DNA from: Arbacia lixula | Lineage: Eukaryota; Echinodermata; Echinoidea; Arbacioida; Arbaciidae | Length of the DNA stretch: 64,000 nt | Direction of reading: 5' to 3' | NCBI GenBank assembly: GCA_963669155.1 | Contig: OZ022578.1 | Coordinates: 14,375,900-14,439,899, forward strand | Notes under the pieces: model-generated | The model's input: only the letters and a program-made list of their open reading frames with translations | The model's database searches: none | What the model was told of the DNA's origin: nothing | Shown: positions 9,837 to 22,057 of the stretch, in pieces | How positions within the stretch are numbered: the stretch's first letter is position 1 | Layout: each line of letters opens with the position of its first letter | Made by a program: the position numbers and the translations under genes

Positions 9837-10537
9837 TTATATCCCTCATTAATATATTCCAGTTCGTTGATTGGTTGAAAGGGTGTCACATGACCACAAA
9901 TAGATGAACTATTTGGAGGAAGAGAGCTCAGAGGGAAGAAAAGTACTATTTCGTGACGTCAGAGGGAAAAAAAGTACTATTTCGTGACGTCATGTAAAAA
10001 ATAGTCTCTTTTTTCCCTCTGGACTATCGATATCCGGGCTATTAGTGATCGATACAATTTGCATCGATTCATCCCAGGTAAATGCGCGACACGCAAAATC
10101 TGCGCGATACATTTCTTTCCAGCTGCCTTTTGACGCTTTAGCGGAAAATTATTGGGCGCGCTGCCAGAACTCCCGCGGTGTTGCGGCCAAGGTGCAACTT
10201 GAATTTCCGTTGGTTTGCTCAAGCCGCAGGAAATAACAAAACATCTGAATCGGGCTCCTGCGTTCGGAGCTTAGAGCATAGGCACTATATTACAAGGTCC
10301 ATGGTAAGGATTAATTAATGAGCAAAGAATATATTAATGAAGGATATAAAACAAATATTTCATGATCTTTATTCGGGAACTTTATGGAATCTATTGGTCC
10401 CCTCGGTGAAGTGGAGGGCGTGCGGTACCATTTTCCCTCGACCTGCGGTCTCGGGAAAATAGTACCTCACGCCCTCCACTTAACCTCGGTGCAAATAGAT
10501 TCCACAAGATCCCTCATGGTCATGAAATATTTGTATA
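9837..10537. mobile_element. Two-module fold-back element inside the LTR
   Basis: Module 1 (9837-10350) is bounded by inverted repeats (ttatatccctcattaatata at the left, tattaatgaaggatataa at the right). Module 2 (10351-10534) is a hairpin bounded by acaaatatttcatgatc and ggtcatgaaatatttgt, with a nearly perfect inner stem at 10385-10505 and loop region ctcgacctgcggtctcggg. Module 1 carries two direct copies of aagtactatttcgtgacgtca. It has no transposase ORF. The 701-bp length comes from comparing the two LTRs; a clean target duplication is not evident. Confidence 0.8.
9954..9992. promoter_or_regulatory. Two CRE-like TGACGTCA sites
   Basis: Perfect TGACGTCA palindromes, the consensus site for CREB/ATF factors, occur at 9954-9961 and 9985-9992, each inside a repeated aagtactatttcgtgacgtca block. 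They were brought into the LTR by the fold-back insertion. Binding is not shown. Confidence 0.4.
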
Positions 10538-10818
10538 ATAGAAAATTCTAAGTACATCTAGAAATACATGATAAACAATATTGACCTGACCCAGATTACA
10601 CTGATGAGTCATCACTAGCCCATCTGAGCTCCTTTATTATGCTAATGAGTCTCAGCTAGCTGTAACATTCTTGCATGTAAATAACATTCCAGACTCTTCT
10701 GGGCAATACATTGCGCAATGTTTATTTCACCAGTGAGGAATTCCACAAGCACACAGAGTGCAGCTAATTCAAGAGCTACATGTATGGCTATATGTATAAC
10801 CTATACACATTTGTAACA

Positions 10819-10823
10819 CTCCC
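10819..10823. repeat. Target-site duplication (right copy)
   Basis: CTCCC directly follows GTAACA and runs into a poly-C then poly-A stretch (10821-10850). It matches the left copy exactly. Confidence 0.9.
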
Positions 10824-10850
10824 CCCCCCCCCCCCAAAAAAAAAAAAGGG

Positions 10851-11575
10851 AGAGAAAAAAAGCCCCGATACCATACCAGCCCAAAGAAGAAATCCATCCA
10901 TTAAGGTTGTGTGGGGAAGTATAATTCCCTGTGTATGTTTGAAATCAGATTAACGTCAGCCAAGTGTGAATAATTGCCACGCATGGAGCAGGAGGAGACC
11001 CACTGCCGAGTCTGCAGAATGTAGAATTAATCGGCTGGCCGTGATTTCCTTGCCGGTGATAACGTTTGGAGTTTTTCCCGTCGGGTGTGCATGCACCATT
11101 CTTTGGAGCTGATTGTTCTTGTATATTTCACTGTGATTTTTTTTACTCCGCATCAAGGTGTGAAATCATGAAGCTACTGACTGATATATGCAGCATGCTG
11201 GATTGATCCATTTTTTGTTCTATTTCACTGTGATTTTCACTCTGGATGACTTTTTATTGGAGTAATTGATTGGTGTGACTTTAATGGATTAGCGTTCATC
11301 TGCTGCAAGAGGTGTTTGTCATTGATGGATGCCGTGACCTGTTGATTGGTAAGAACCAGGGAATATTGATGTGTTTCGGTGGAAATTAAGGAGTGGATTA
11401 CGAGGTCGAGGTGTGATAGGGGGATGCTGGTTATTCTGTTTAATCATGTGAAGGTGTTGTGTGTGAATACATGCATTTATTGCGTGTGTTACCAGGCCTG
11501 GTAGAAGGTCAGTGATTCCCATGAGGGTTACTGCATCCTTGTCCTGCTTATTCTTCCATCTCCACCCCCTCACCC
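10851..11575. other. Non-coding interval
   Basis: No gene recognised. Moderately AT-rich unique-looking sequence with short random ORFs only. Confidence 0.55.
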
Positions 11576-11579
11576 CGTG

Positions 11580-11780
11580 CCCCCGTACCCCTACCCCCTA
11601 ACCCCCTTACCCCCTTACCCCCTTACCCCCTTACCCCCTTACCCCCTTACCCACTTACCCCCTTAACCCCTTAACTCCTTACCCCCTTAGCCCCTTAACC
11701 CCTTAACCCCTTACTCCCTTACCCCCTTACCCCCTTACCCTCTTACCCCCTTACCCCTGCCCCTACCCCCCCCCCCCCCT
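11580..11780. repeat. Degenerate TTACCCCC minisatellite
   Basis: About 20 tandem units of ttaccccc with variants (ttaacccc, ttactccc, ttagcccc), ending in a poly-C run. The unit resembles metazoan telomere repeat CCCTAA, but the dominant period is 8 bp with five C residues. I therefore call it a telomere-like minisatellite, not a telomeric tract. The G-rich strand should form quadruplexes. Confidence 0.85.
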
Positions 11781-12835
11781 TCATCATACCTCCCCCCTCC
11801 CCCCACCCATACACACTCTCAACCCCACTGTGGTTGATGTCAGAGCTCCTGTATGAAAAGTGTGTATATGGTAACATTATCAGTCACCAGTTCATCTTTG
11901 ATTATAAACTCATTATCCTTACCCTTCCCCCAGCAGTTTCCTCAGTGGCTGATGAAACTTTGTTTGTACTCATTTGTAGAAAAAAAAAATAAGTAGCCCT
12001 ATAAGATCAGTGTGTGTGATTTCTTAGTAATAAGTTCATCCCGAACTAAAAGCTAAGCTATTTGTTACAATCTCGGGTGGTAATTGGATGCATGTGAGGG
12101 AGGAATTATAGTTAGTACTTTTGTATTCATAAGATGAGAAATTATATCCTTCTAGATTTTAATGAAGGGTCATGTGACCTGAAGATATCATTAAAGTTAC
12201 CTTCACAAAGCTCTGTTTTGATATCATTAATGGATGTGTCCATGTGATGCACATGTTACCCAGGTACTGTGTACATATAGCTGCTCGGACCTGTTGCATA
12301 CACATGGAGGTGCTTGAATGAAACAGAACATATATAGGTCTCAATTAAGCCTGTGTCCTCCAGCACTCTGAGGGTTAATTGCAAGGCTGAACACCCCGAA
12401 GGAGGTAATTTTTGTGCATCCCTAATACTCCATCCAAATGAGGGGTCTTTCCATAAGGATAGGAAAGCACCTTATATTCTTGATGCGTGTTTTGCTCGAG
12501 TCCGAACATCTACATAGAAAAAAAAATGGAGTGTTATCTTAGCTGTACTGACGCACCTTAGGGGATGTTATTTGTAATATGCATTAAGCCACGCTGATCC
12601 ACAGGCATTGTGCATTAGTGCTTATTATACAGTATGGCTTTATGGGGAGGGTGGAACACGAAGTGCGCTGTCTATGGACGGAGAGGGGAGAAGAGTGTTC
12701 ACCAGGGGAGAAATATTTATGAAGATGGGCAGAAAATGTAAATGAAACTCGTTTAAATCTTTTCACTTTCTCATCGAAAGGAGAAGGGCTTGTGTAGTGT
12801 ATATGTTGCATGTTGCAAAACCAGGAGATAGATAG
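11781..12835. other. Non-coding interval
   Basis: No gene or clear repeat seen. Confidence 0.55.
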
Positions 12836-12965
12836 ATGGAGAGAGAGAGAGAAAGAGAGAGAGAGAGGGGTGGGGGAGAGAGGGAGAGAATGAGAGAGAA
12901 TGAGGAGGGAGGAGAGAGAAACAGAAAAAACAGAGAAAGAGAAGAAAAAGAGAGTCAAAGAGAGT
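12836..12965. repeat. GA-rich microsatellite
   Basis: Imperfect (GA)n and gagagg blocks. It gives spurious Ser/Leu-rich minus-strand and Glu/Arg-rich plus-strand frames. Confidence 0.9.
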
Positions 12966-13930
12966 CAAAGACATTTGTACTTATTTATCATTCTTTTTGT
13001 TTACAAGATACATCGGAAATTAAATCAAATAAATAAGTAGAGTGAGAAGTATAATTTCCAAGGTACTTATATACACTTACAAGAACTGTTTATTTAAGTT
13101 GAACACCTCAGTACCATCTCAGGTGTACAAAATGTGTTATAAAGTCAATATGTTTTTTTCTGGCATGGTACTGACTAGGTGAATGTGAGGTGGAGTGAAC
13201 CATCATATCTCCTTTGGATGGTAGGGTAGGCCTCTGTGACGTGACCCCCCCCCCCCCCCTTACCCAGCTAAAGGTGAGAGCAAGCAAACCTGAGCGTTAG
13301 TTTCAAGAAAGCGCAAGTACGCAAAGTAATCCTAGATCAGCACTATCGACATTTTACTCACATGCTGCTAAGATGTCTGGAGGCACGTACAAGAATGAAA
13401 TAAGATTCTTGGCAGACTTTCACGGGGCGTAATGCACATTTATGTAAACATGCATTTTGCATGTAGACCGTCATTTGTCATAGATTTATGCTCAACCAGC
13501 TAAAGCTTATTCTTAAAGTATATACATGTATGGGATAACAAAAAAAAATATGAAGAAAGTTGTGTTTGGAAAGTAATTCTAACTGTTCCTAGGTTCTTTC
13601 TTTATTTTTTTTCCAAGGTAAAAGAGATATTCTATTTTTTTTTATGCAATGTGTATAAAGGTTCAAGTCAATGTTGCCATTATTCATAACCGTTATTCTT
13701 AAACTGCTCATTTATCGGGATGGTCCTTATGATATTGAGACTTTAGCAAAAATACACACATTGTGGCTCATGTAATTTATCCTGTGAAACACACAAAAAA
13801 GCAGCTCTGATACATGTAGATAGCAATAGAGCGCCTGTAAGAACTTGCTTTTTCTCGTAGGGATCTATATAGGAGTCCTATAAAGTGCAGTAGAATATAT
13901 ACTTTATGGAATAGTTTCTGTGCTCTATAA
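12966..13930. other. Non-coding interval with poly-C run
   Basis: No gene found. It contains a poly-C run near 13245-13259. A word in this interval, aagaaagcgcaagtacgc, partly recurs near 48570. Confidence 0.5.
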
Positions 13931-14032
13931 ATGTATATATTATTATTATTATCATTTTTGTTATTATTATCATTTTTATTATTTATTGTCATTTTTATTA
14001 TTATTATTATTATCATTTTAATAATAACTATG
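13931..14032. repeat. ATT/TTA trinucleotide microsatellite
   Basis: Imperfect (ATT)n with interspersed atcattttt blocks over about 100 bp. Confidence 0.9.
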
Positions 14033-15828
14033 CACATAATGGTTCAGTTTGTTTGGCATCAGACATCAAAAGTGACATCACTTCCCCCCTTCCCCTCCAA
14101 TCCCCCCCCCCCCCTGATGGTATGTCAACACATGAAATATTTTGAGCCATTCTTCATTTTTTGTGACCTCAATGTCTATATTTATCAACAGTTCCAATAT
14201 GAATCCCTGAAATCTTGTTGAAGGAAATTCTAGAAATCTCGATTAAGTGGAAAGGAAAGGTATCCTTCTAAAATGACGCTTTGTGAATCTGTGATTCTGA
14301 TGGTATCCCTCGTCCCGTTTACACGTCATGCTCCCATAAATCTGCCTCCGTTTCCGTGTTGTTTCAGCGAGATAACATTCAGGAACCCATCCTTGGACCT
14401 AATTGACCATCGCAGATTCTCGGTGCCTGGCCGTATTTTCCAACCTGCTTTCCACCGAAGCCTGGTATAATGCGATTACAATTGATCGCATACCTCCCCC
14501 AATTAGTGCCCTCCATTTAGGGTTGCCAATTTGAGGTTTATTCATCCGTCGCTCCCGTGACTGCGTTCTTCGTAATCAGTGTCAAAAGCTGGAGAAACGG
14601 GTGCTATTTTCAGGAATCCAGGTACTGTGAGAAAATGCTATGTATGTCTGTATTCAGCGTATCATTTCAATCTTGCAATGTATTGTACATAAGATGGGCA
14701 TTTAATTCTCCTTTCTACTCGTTGATTCTGCAGTCAAATTATTCCTTTTTTTTTTTCCAAATATGGATTTATTTCCAAACATTTGTAAAAACATCAGATG
14801 TGATACATACTTTCCCAGAAAAGTCATTTATGATAACACTAAAACTTGCCTGAGAAAATTGACCAATGTAGCAATAAGTAATGTATGCAAGCTTCATTCT
14901 GGCTGTGAGAAATTTGTAGAACACTTGAATATACCTCAGTAAACTTGTATTTTTCATTGAGATATGCTTCAGATCAATATAATTCTTCATAAATAGTTTT
15001 TAGAATAGTGACACTTTGGTAACACCACATGGTTGTATTCTCTCAGGGTTGTGTTAAAGAAAGGAAACAAAAAAAGTGAAAAGAAGAGAGATGATTCTTC
15101 TAACATTTATACAAGACTTTTTTAAAGCTTGTTTCTGGTGGTAAAAAAAATAAATGTGATGAAATGGAAAAAGAAGGTTAACGTAGTAAAGTGAGCTCAT
15201 AAAGAAGTTACACAGAAAAAAAATGTTATACAGAAAGTTGTACAAGTTATGCAGTAGAAAAATATAATATTTTGTCACTAAAATCAGTTTCCAGTTCTAA
15301 TATTGTGAAGGATGTTATCATGTTCTCATGGAAATGACACAATTTAACTTTGTGACATGCAAAAGGTCTGAACTACCGTATAACTCGTGCGTCAACCTCT
15401 GAAGAAAGTCACTAGATATGTTGGCCATGGTTCACAGCTGATGTCTCTCCATCGTTCGCAGTCTCCAAAGGAAATTGTGTACTTGACAGCTACTTTACAG
15501 TATTGGTGATGCAAAGATCTATGCCAACTTTCCATCATCTTTTGTTTACTTGGTCTGTCCCCAGACACCTAAATACAGAAAGAGCATGCTCAATCATTCG
15601 TTATAATCAATCAGATTGTGGGGATGCTGCAAAATGTTGAGGATTATCTATTCCTCTTGTCTGCTTGTCTAGATATATCATTGCATGCTCAGGAAATGTT
15701 TGCCCTGAATAAGAGAAAGGTTATCATCACTTTCCTTTTTTTTCCTTTTTCATCACATCACTCTTGACAGTCTCTCTCTTTCCCATCTTTCTATGCCCTT
15801 TTGTCTATTTCTTTTTCTATTGTTTCTT
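14033..15828. other. Non-coding interval
   Basis: No exon with convincing splice context. The block 14276-14600 is more GC-rich and complex than its surroundings and could be a conserved non-coding element, but nothing in it is recognisable. Confidence 0.5.
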
Positions 15829-16028
15829 NNNNNNNNNNNNNNNNNNNNNNNNNNNNNNNNNNNNNNNNNNNNNNNNNNNNNNNNNNNNNNNNNNNNNNNN
15901 NNNNNNNNNNNNNNNNNNNNNNNNNNNNNNNNNNNNNNNNNNNNNNNNNNNNNNNNNNNNNNNNNNNNNNNNNNNNNNNNNNNNNNNNNNNNNNNNNNNN
16001 NNNNNNNNNNNNNNNNNNNNNNNNNNNN
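15829..16028. other. Assembly gap (200 N)
   Basis: Exactly 200 N. It follows a T/C-rich low-complexity stretch, so a repeat probably broke the assembly. True size is unknown. Confidence 1.
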
Positions 16029-17445
16029 GTTGAATTAAACAAAATTAAACTGGGTAAAATGCGCTGTGTAACAACATTATACTCATATGTAGGTACAATG
16101 GAGTACCTTGCTGGATCCTTGTGTCTCTTTACCCTTTTTGAGACCAACTCCTCTCTTGCCAATGCAGCCAACAAGAACATTATATCCCACCATTATTCTG
16201 ACTTTTCTCTGGAAATGAGACTTCATGGGTAAATCAAATAGATCACTCTTTTATGCTTTGTGCTGCTGGCTAGCATGGTTGCTAGGCAACATCTGCGGCA
16301 TGATAAAGCCGTGTGGAAATGCTCACCGCAAAGCGAATTTTGCAGCACGCAACAACGCCGCTTCATGTACCTTTGTGACCTTTTGACATTTTGCTTAATT
16401 GTTGCTTTTGGGGATGACTTTTTCAAACTGATCCGCATATGAAAGTATGCATGTTTTGCCCCCCCCCCCCCACCCCCCGCTCCATCTTTTGCTAATCTTA
16501 GAAATTCAGTGTTATGAGGGTAAGTCCTTCTTATTGGTGCGTTGAATAAGAGCGTGTTACCCAGAGAAACATATTGATGGAAGTTTGAACATCTTGGTTA
16601 GTGATCCGTAGATAAGAAAACACTCAAGTTGCATTATAATAGATTCTTTAATTAGCAGCTCTTATCATCGAATGTAGTCATAGCTGTTCATTAATTTCTG
16701 GTCAATCAATTTTTTCTAGTGCAAACCACATAATATCTATTCTTTCATTATAGATCATTTCCTGAAAAAAACTTCACATTTAATGATTTTGTCAGTACAT
16801 AGTCCCAAATTATTATTATGTGTAGTTCAAAATCTCACAAACAGCAGAATTATAGGCTAATTATATGTTTCGTTGATAAACCCATCCAAACAAACAACAT
16901 ATTAACAAATATAATACACTAATCTCAGTAGCCCCAAATTATCTAATTGGCTATTATGGGCACTGTCAATCAAGGCCATTTCTCTGATCACCATGACTAC
17001 ATGTAATAGGACTTCTCACAAACTCGAGAACCAGTTGTCATAACAACATTACTCAGTGATGTCACACATCGCTATCCAATCTCTCAATAATGTTTTTCAA
17101 ATAAATCTTGACATATTTGGAAGGCTATTTGTTGTATCCAACTGGTAACACATACTTGCTCATTATGGTGTGATAAACAGAGTTCTGCCCAGAAAAGGAA
17201 AGGTAAACCTGTCATAACATGGTTGAGTGTGCTGAGGATACACCCGTGTACTATTGCATGGACTCCAATTTAATGAGCTTCCGTCACCTTGTCCTCTTAT
17301 TCTTTTTTAGAGAGACTTGATGATAATGATTTCAAACAAATCACCACAATTCAAAGCACTTTGGAACATTGTTGGATGATGAAGTTGCATTTTGAATCTT
17401 ACGTCTTGGATAAGAAGAAAATTAGACGTGTCAAACATCAAACAG
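16029..17445. other. Non-coding interval
   Basis: No gene recognised. It contains a poly-C run near 16459-16476. Confidence 0.5.
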
Positions 17446-17919
17446 TAGGTGCGTCTTCATTAGCCCAATCAGACGAAATAGCAAGCTAGTTTGCTGATCT
17501 GGAGAACTAGCCTGAAGTTGCAATTGCGTCTTCATTGGCTCGAAACTTGGGATGCATAGATTATCCTGATCTTCGCACACCAGCAGTGTACGACAGGAAT
17601 AGGCCACAACTGCATGGCTTTGGTTGTGAGCTCGCATTCATGTACATATATAAAAACCTAATATAAACCATGCCTCGTGCGCGTTGATGCATGCCGGGAT
17701 CGAGAAATTTTCAGGCTAATGAAGATGCTCCAAGCCAGCTCGAGCTAGCTTTATCTAGCCCAAGTTTTCTTGGGAAATTTTCGTGACCAAATAGCTAGCT
17801 ATTTTGCCTGATCTGGCTAATGAAGATGCAAATAGCTAGCTATTTTGTGATCTGGCTAGGCTATCCCGATCAGAACTAGCTAGCTATTTCGCCACATCAG
17901 GCTAATGAAGATGCACCTA
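17446..17919 (-). mobile_element. MITE, TAGGTGCGTCTTCATTAGCC family, copy 1
   Basis: A 474-bp element. Its 20-bp terminal inverted repeats TAGGTGCGTCTTCATTAGCC and GGCTAATGAAGATGCACCTA differ at one base. The terminal core recurs internally at about 17525-17540, 17713-17727 and 17814-17829. The 16-bp palindrome aaatagctagctattt occurs twice. It is non-coding and inverted relative to copies 2 and 3. Confidence 0.85.
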
Positions 17920-19066
17920 GTATGGAGCACTCACTCGGAAAGCACAAAATGGAGAAATCTGGAGGACATAGGCTGTCAACCTTCACTAAGAAGAGGACAC
18001 CTGATGAATGTGTCAAACTCATTTGCAGGTGATGATGATATTCACTATTTAGCTCTGTGACCTGTGTAACATAGTACCCCATTCTGCTATAATTGAATAA
18101 GTCACAATTTGTGGGCTTTTAGTTGCTTTTTAAGACTCTGCAACTTGATTAGGAAGAGGAACTCACAGCATATGATGAAGTTCTAAAAACACTTTTTTCC
18201 ATTGTCAAAATGTTTTCCTAATCCTACTTCTTGTTCACATGGGATTTTACCAAAGCTGGTTAGCCCCACTGATAGTACAGGATTACTTGACCTCAGAAAA
18301 AAAAAGCAGGGTTAGCACTTAGCACCACAGTTATGGTGCCAAGCTTTGACATATGGTGCTAAGAGCTCATTAAAGTCTCACAAAAGCCACAAAGATGGTC
18401 TAGGGTTATGGAAAGTACAGTTTTAAGGATAGTCTGGGGCTCAGAAAACTAAATATAAAAATGTATATTTAGGCAGGACTAGCTAGCCATGATGCCATAT
18501 TTAATCGTGTAGGACATGCTGCTCCCAAAAATGTCACCAGTTACCTCCGCCATGCCAATTTCATGCCTTCCTTTCAAATTGTCTACATAATGCATGCGCT
18601 GTTCTTGTACTAGTATAAGCTTGTAAGAGCGGTATAAAAGTCCTGCGATGCAACATGCGGCAGATCCAATACAATCACAGCAATGTTGCAAAGCAATTTC
18701 TGACAGCCGTGATTCAATCTGCTTCAGGCAGGCTTAGCAATACAACTTTGATGTAAATGGGGTAGAAGTTACTGTAACGGTATCACAGGGGCAATACACT
18801 TGTTGGAATTGTTTTGATTGTTGTGTGTGTAGTCATGCATTTGCGGGCATGCAGTCACCATGTATACTGGACATATACAGAGATTTTATGGGCTTGCAAT
18901 GTACTGAGAGTGAGACTGCTGTGCCAATGATATATGCTACAGTGCAGAACTTGATCACATATGACTGAATGCAGAAGTCCATGATATGAATAAGATATTG
19001 TACAAAAAGCATGCTACATACTATAAATAGATAGTTAATGATGTAGATATATACTGTATGTACCTG

Positions 19067-19069
<3 letters not shown>
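17920..19069. other. Non-coding interval
   Basis: No gene or clear repeat identified. Confidence 0.5.

Positions 19070-19138
<69 letters not shown>
19070..19138. repeat. (GT)n microsatellite
   Basis: About 33 almost pure GT units. Confidence 0.95.
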
Positions 19139-20050
19139 TGTTAGTTTGTGTATGTCTACACGTTCGCTTCTTTGCTAGTTTAGAGACTGGTGACAGGTGT
19201 ACGGTTAGTGTAAGTGAATAGTCCATTGAAGAATAATAACAGTACACAAAGTGAAGACATTACATTAATAATTGTGTTAAAGTACACTTAAATGGGGTTT
19301 TATAAAAAACTGCTATTGAATAGTTCATAGAAGAATAAACATAGTACACAAAGATTAATCATTAGATCACTTATGCGTTAATGTACATAAAGTACACAAA
19401 ATGGGTTTAAGAAAATGCTAATGAATAAATGATATGGAGGAGTTGAAGCGGCAAAAAGAGCTAAATGCTATTTCATTTTAAACATGCTATAGTCTTTACA
19501 ACTGATGCAACATTATATTTTAAAGTATGTTTTAGAATTTTATAGCCACTATCCACCTACCATCTAGGCTATAACCACCATTAATATGTGTGCACTGGTA
19601 CTGCATTAATTAGGTAATTAAGCATGTTCCAATTGGCTGTTAAGGTGTATGAGTGCATGCGTGGTATAATTTTTTTCGGAGAGTGTTAATTTCCCTTTTT
19701 ATAAAAAAAACAACAACAGCAACCACAGTATTATTGATATCATGTAGCGCTCAGTCAAAATGCACCTGTATCTGATCATCGATATCCTGAATCCTGTAGC
19801 AATGGATGGGTTTTGAAGGGACATTAGACACGGCAAGGCAAGAGTTAATGAGCCGCGGGCATACAGTTAGAAAGCGCAACCAGCCCCCGACACATCTGCA
19901 TCATTTTGGGCGCAATTTAGCTGGGAATGAGGTACGCTGTTTATGAATTGTTTATTGTCCGTGGCGCTCATCTGTCAGCGAGGCATTTTACCCATGCAAA
20001 GGATCGCTTCTTCCATTCAGAGCTTAGAATGAGGCAGGCTTGTTAGTTTG
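19139..20050. other. Non-coding interval, possible conserved element
   Basis: No gene. The block 19840-20000 is GC-richer and of high complexity with little repeat character (for example ggcgctcatctgtcagcgag). It could be a regulatory conserved element. This is a guess from texture only. Confidence 0.35.
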
Positions 20051-20450
20051 AATGTGTATTGTGACAGGATGGATAGATTGGTAGAGAAATGGTGGGATGG
20101 GGGGGGGGGGGTTGGAATTGAGATGGTGGAGGGAGGAATGGTGGGGGGGGGGATAACCTATATTTTGGTCGCAGTATTTTTGTTACAGACTTTAAAAAAG
20201 AGTAAGTTGAGAGCTCTGTGTTGTGACAGAATGAATAGATTGGTAGAGGGAAGGGGTGTGGGATATACTTCATTTGTTCCTGATATTTTTGTTTCATATT
20301 TGAAAAGAATGTAGAGTTCAGTGTTAAATTTAATGTGTATTGTGATTGGATAGATAGACTGGTAGAGAGGGTGAGGGGGCGGGGGGACCTGTCCTTTATA
20401 TATTTCCTATATTTTGTTTCATATTTGAAAAGAGTGTGGTCAATTTTAAA
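20051..20450. repeat. Diverged tandem repeat, three copies
   Basis: The motif ttgtgacaggatggatagattggtagag recurs with changes at about 20059, 20221 and 20341. Each copy is followed by a G-rich stretch and a tttttgtttcatatttgaaaaga-like block. Units are about 120-160 bp and differ mostly in G-run length. Confidence 0.8.
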
Positions 20451-21385
20451 ATTGAACTGAGGAGGTGGGGGGGGGGGAGGAGGGGCTCAATAGATAATAA
20501 CAAGAAGATGTGAATTTCTTACTATGCATTATGTGATGACTGGCACAAAAATGTGCACAATATTTTTCATCCCATATTAGGAATTTACATTTATATTTAG
20601 TCATCTTTGGTATTGATATCATGTTGATGTAGTATGACACCATGTACACAATTTCTTTGGCAAAATGATAACCACAAACATACTTTTCAGCAACAACATT
20701 TGTGTGCATATCCTTCTGAATGCTCTGCATAAATCAGTCCTTTTTGTGACACTAAGTCTTATTCACCATACACAAAACCCACCCACGCGAGAGCCCTAAA
20801 TGGGTGCGATAATGTGCAACCGTTTAACTTTTTTGAGATTTTAGGGTATAATACACACGCGTGAGTTGATATGGAATGTTGAAATAAAAATGCATGTCCA
20901 AGGTTTTCATAGCGGATTGGGGATCGTATTCAGTCAAGTGCTTGAGCAGCTCGTTGCATTTTAATCCAGTGTGGCAGGTGAAGCTGTTACTGGTTCAGAA
21001 TTTTGGCAGATAATAACCATTCTGAGTGATACAGCTATGGTGAAGACAAGCAGACACAAACGACCAGTGATGGAAGATTGGGATTGCTGCAAGGTTATGT
21101 TTTGATCATAACAAAGAATTCTTTCCATCTCTATAGAGCAAATTTTCTGGTCAATGATTTCAATAATGGCAAATAGATTTGGGTAGTGTGATGAGCAGAA
21201 CCATAAACCTGGGGTGAATTCACTGTTGTTGCTTGAGTTTGTTCCTTTTTCCTCTCAACACTCCCATCCATACGAGGGTATTTATCAATTTAATGTTTGC
21301 ACATTGTCATTTATTAAATTCCTTGTATTAATTGATTAGTCAGCTTTCAGTTTCAAGTTCTGCTCGTAAACATGTAGGTTAAGTT
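20451..21385. other. Non-coding interval
   Basis: No gene recognised; starts with another G-run near 20466. Confidence 0.5.
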
Positions 21386-21470
21386 CAGAGAGAGAAAGAT
21401 AGGAGGTGCGTGGGATAGAGGAAGAGGAAAAGATAGGCAGACAGAGAGAGAGAGAGAGATTGAGAGAGAG

Positions 21471-21518
<48 letters not shown>

Positions 21519-21665
21519 AGAGAGAAAGAGAGATTGAGAGAGAGAGAGATTGAGAGAGAGAGAGATTGAGAGAGAGAAATTGTGAGAGAAAGAGAGAGAG
21601 AGATTGAGAGAGAAAGAGAGATTGAGAGAGAGAGAGATTGAGAGAGAAAGAGGGCGAGAGAGAGA
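21386..21665. repeat. GA-rich microsatellite with ATTGAG interruptions
   Basis: (GA)n interrupted by regularly spaced attgagagaga units, giving Ser/Leu-rich spurious minus-strand frames. Confidence 0.95.
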
Positions 21666-21992
21666 TAAGCCCTGTTCATATACCATAATTATGATAACAC
21701 GGCTGTTATAACCGATGCATGTCAGTAAGCAAGTTTCCACCTAGCCTCTGAAATCACCGTTCATATACAGCCGTAATATTGCATTGTTCTAGAAAGCAAG
21801 GCTCTCTCCACACCCCTAGCTAGAGCAAGCTTTTGATGGTGTAATGTTCCACAAAATAAGTGGGAAAAAAGAGGGAAGCAAATACCACATTATTTGAGTG
21901 ATTCCCGTTCATTTACTATTGGTAATGCATCGGCAAAATTATTGGAAATGTTGCGCTTATATTGCGGATAACTAGCGTATATGAACGGGTTA
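21666..21992 (-). mobile_element. MITE, AAGCCCNGTTCATA family, copy 1
   Basis: Ends taagccctgttcatatac and gtatatgaacgggttata are inverted repeats. Read on the minus strand, its blocks (ccacctatccgcaa, tttgccgatgcattacc, tcactcaaataatgt, gctctagctaggggtg, aatattacggctgtatatga) match 46589-47212 in the same order. It lies between two GA microsatellites. Non-coding. Confidence 0.8.
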
Positions 21993-21995
21993 TAG

Positions 21996-22057
<62 letters not shown>

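Larger units (their letters stand above)
3866..10818 (-). mobile_element. Gmr1-like Ty3/gypsy LTR retrotransposon, full structure, RT-deleted
   Basis: A complete minus-strand LTR retrotransposon. In its own direction it has a 5' LTR (10818 to 9219, interrupted by an insertion), primer-binding site, 1269-codon Gag-PR-IN-(RT/RH remnant) ORF, about 490 bp of untranslated sequence, a polypurine tract and a 3' LTR (4764 to 3866). The LTR ends form the short inverted repeat TGTTAC/GTAACA, and CTCCC is duplicated on both sides. Integrase precedes the RT remnant, as in Gmr1-type elements, which are Ty3/gypsy relatives with a copia-like pol order known from deuterostomes. There is no envelope gene. 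Most of RT and RNase H is absent, so this copy cannot reverse-transcribe itself and would need RT in trans. I counted only two base differences between the LTRs outside the insertion, so integration is recent. Confidence 0.93.
9219..10818 (-). repeat. 5' LTR, interrupted by a 701-bp insertion
   Basis: This copy starts TGTTAC at 9219 and ends GTAACA at 10818. Bases 9219-9836 and 10538-10818 align with the other LTR. Bases 9837-10537 are extra. AATAAA (minus strand) lies at 9284-9289. The insertion falls in the promoter-proximal U3 part as read on the minus strand, so it may change expression of the element. Confidence 0.93.
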
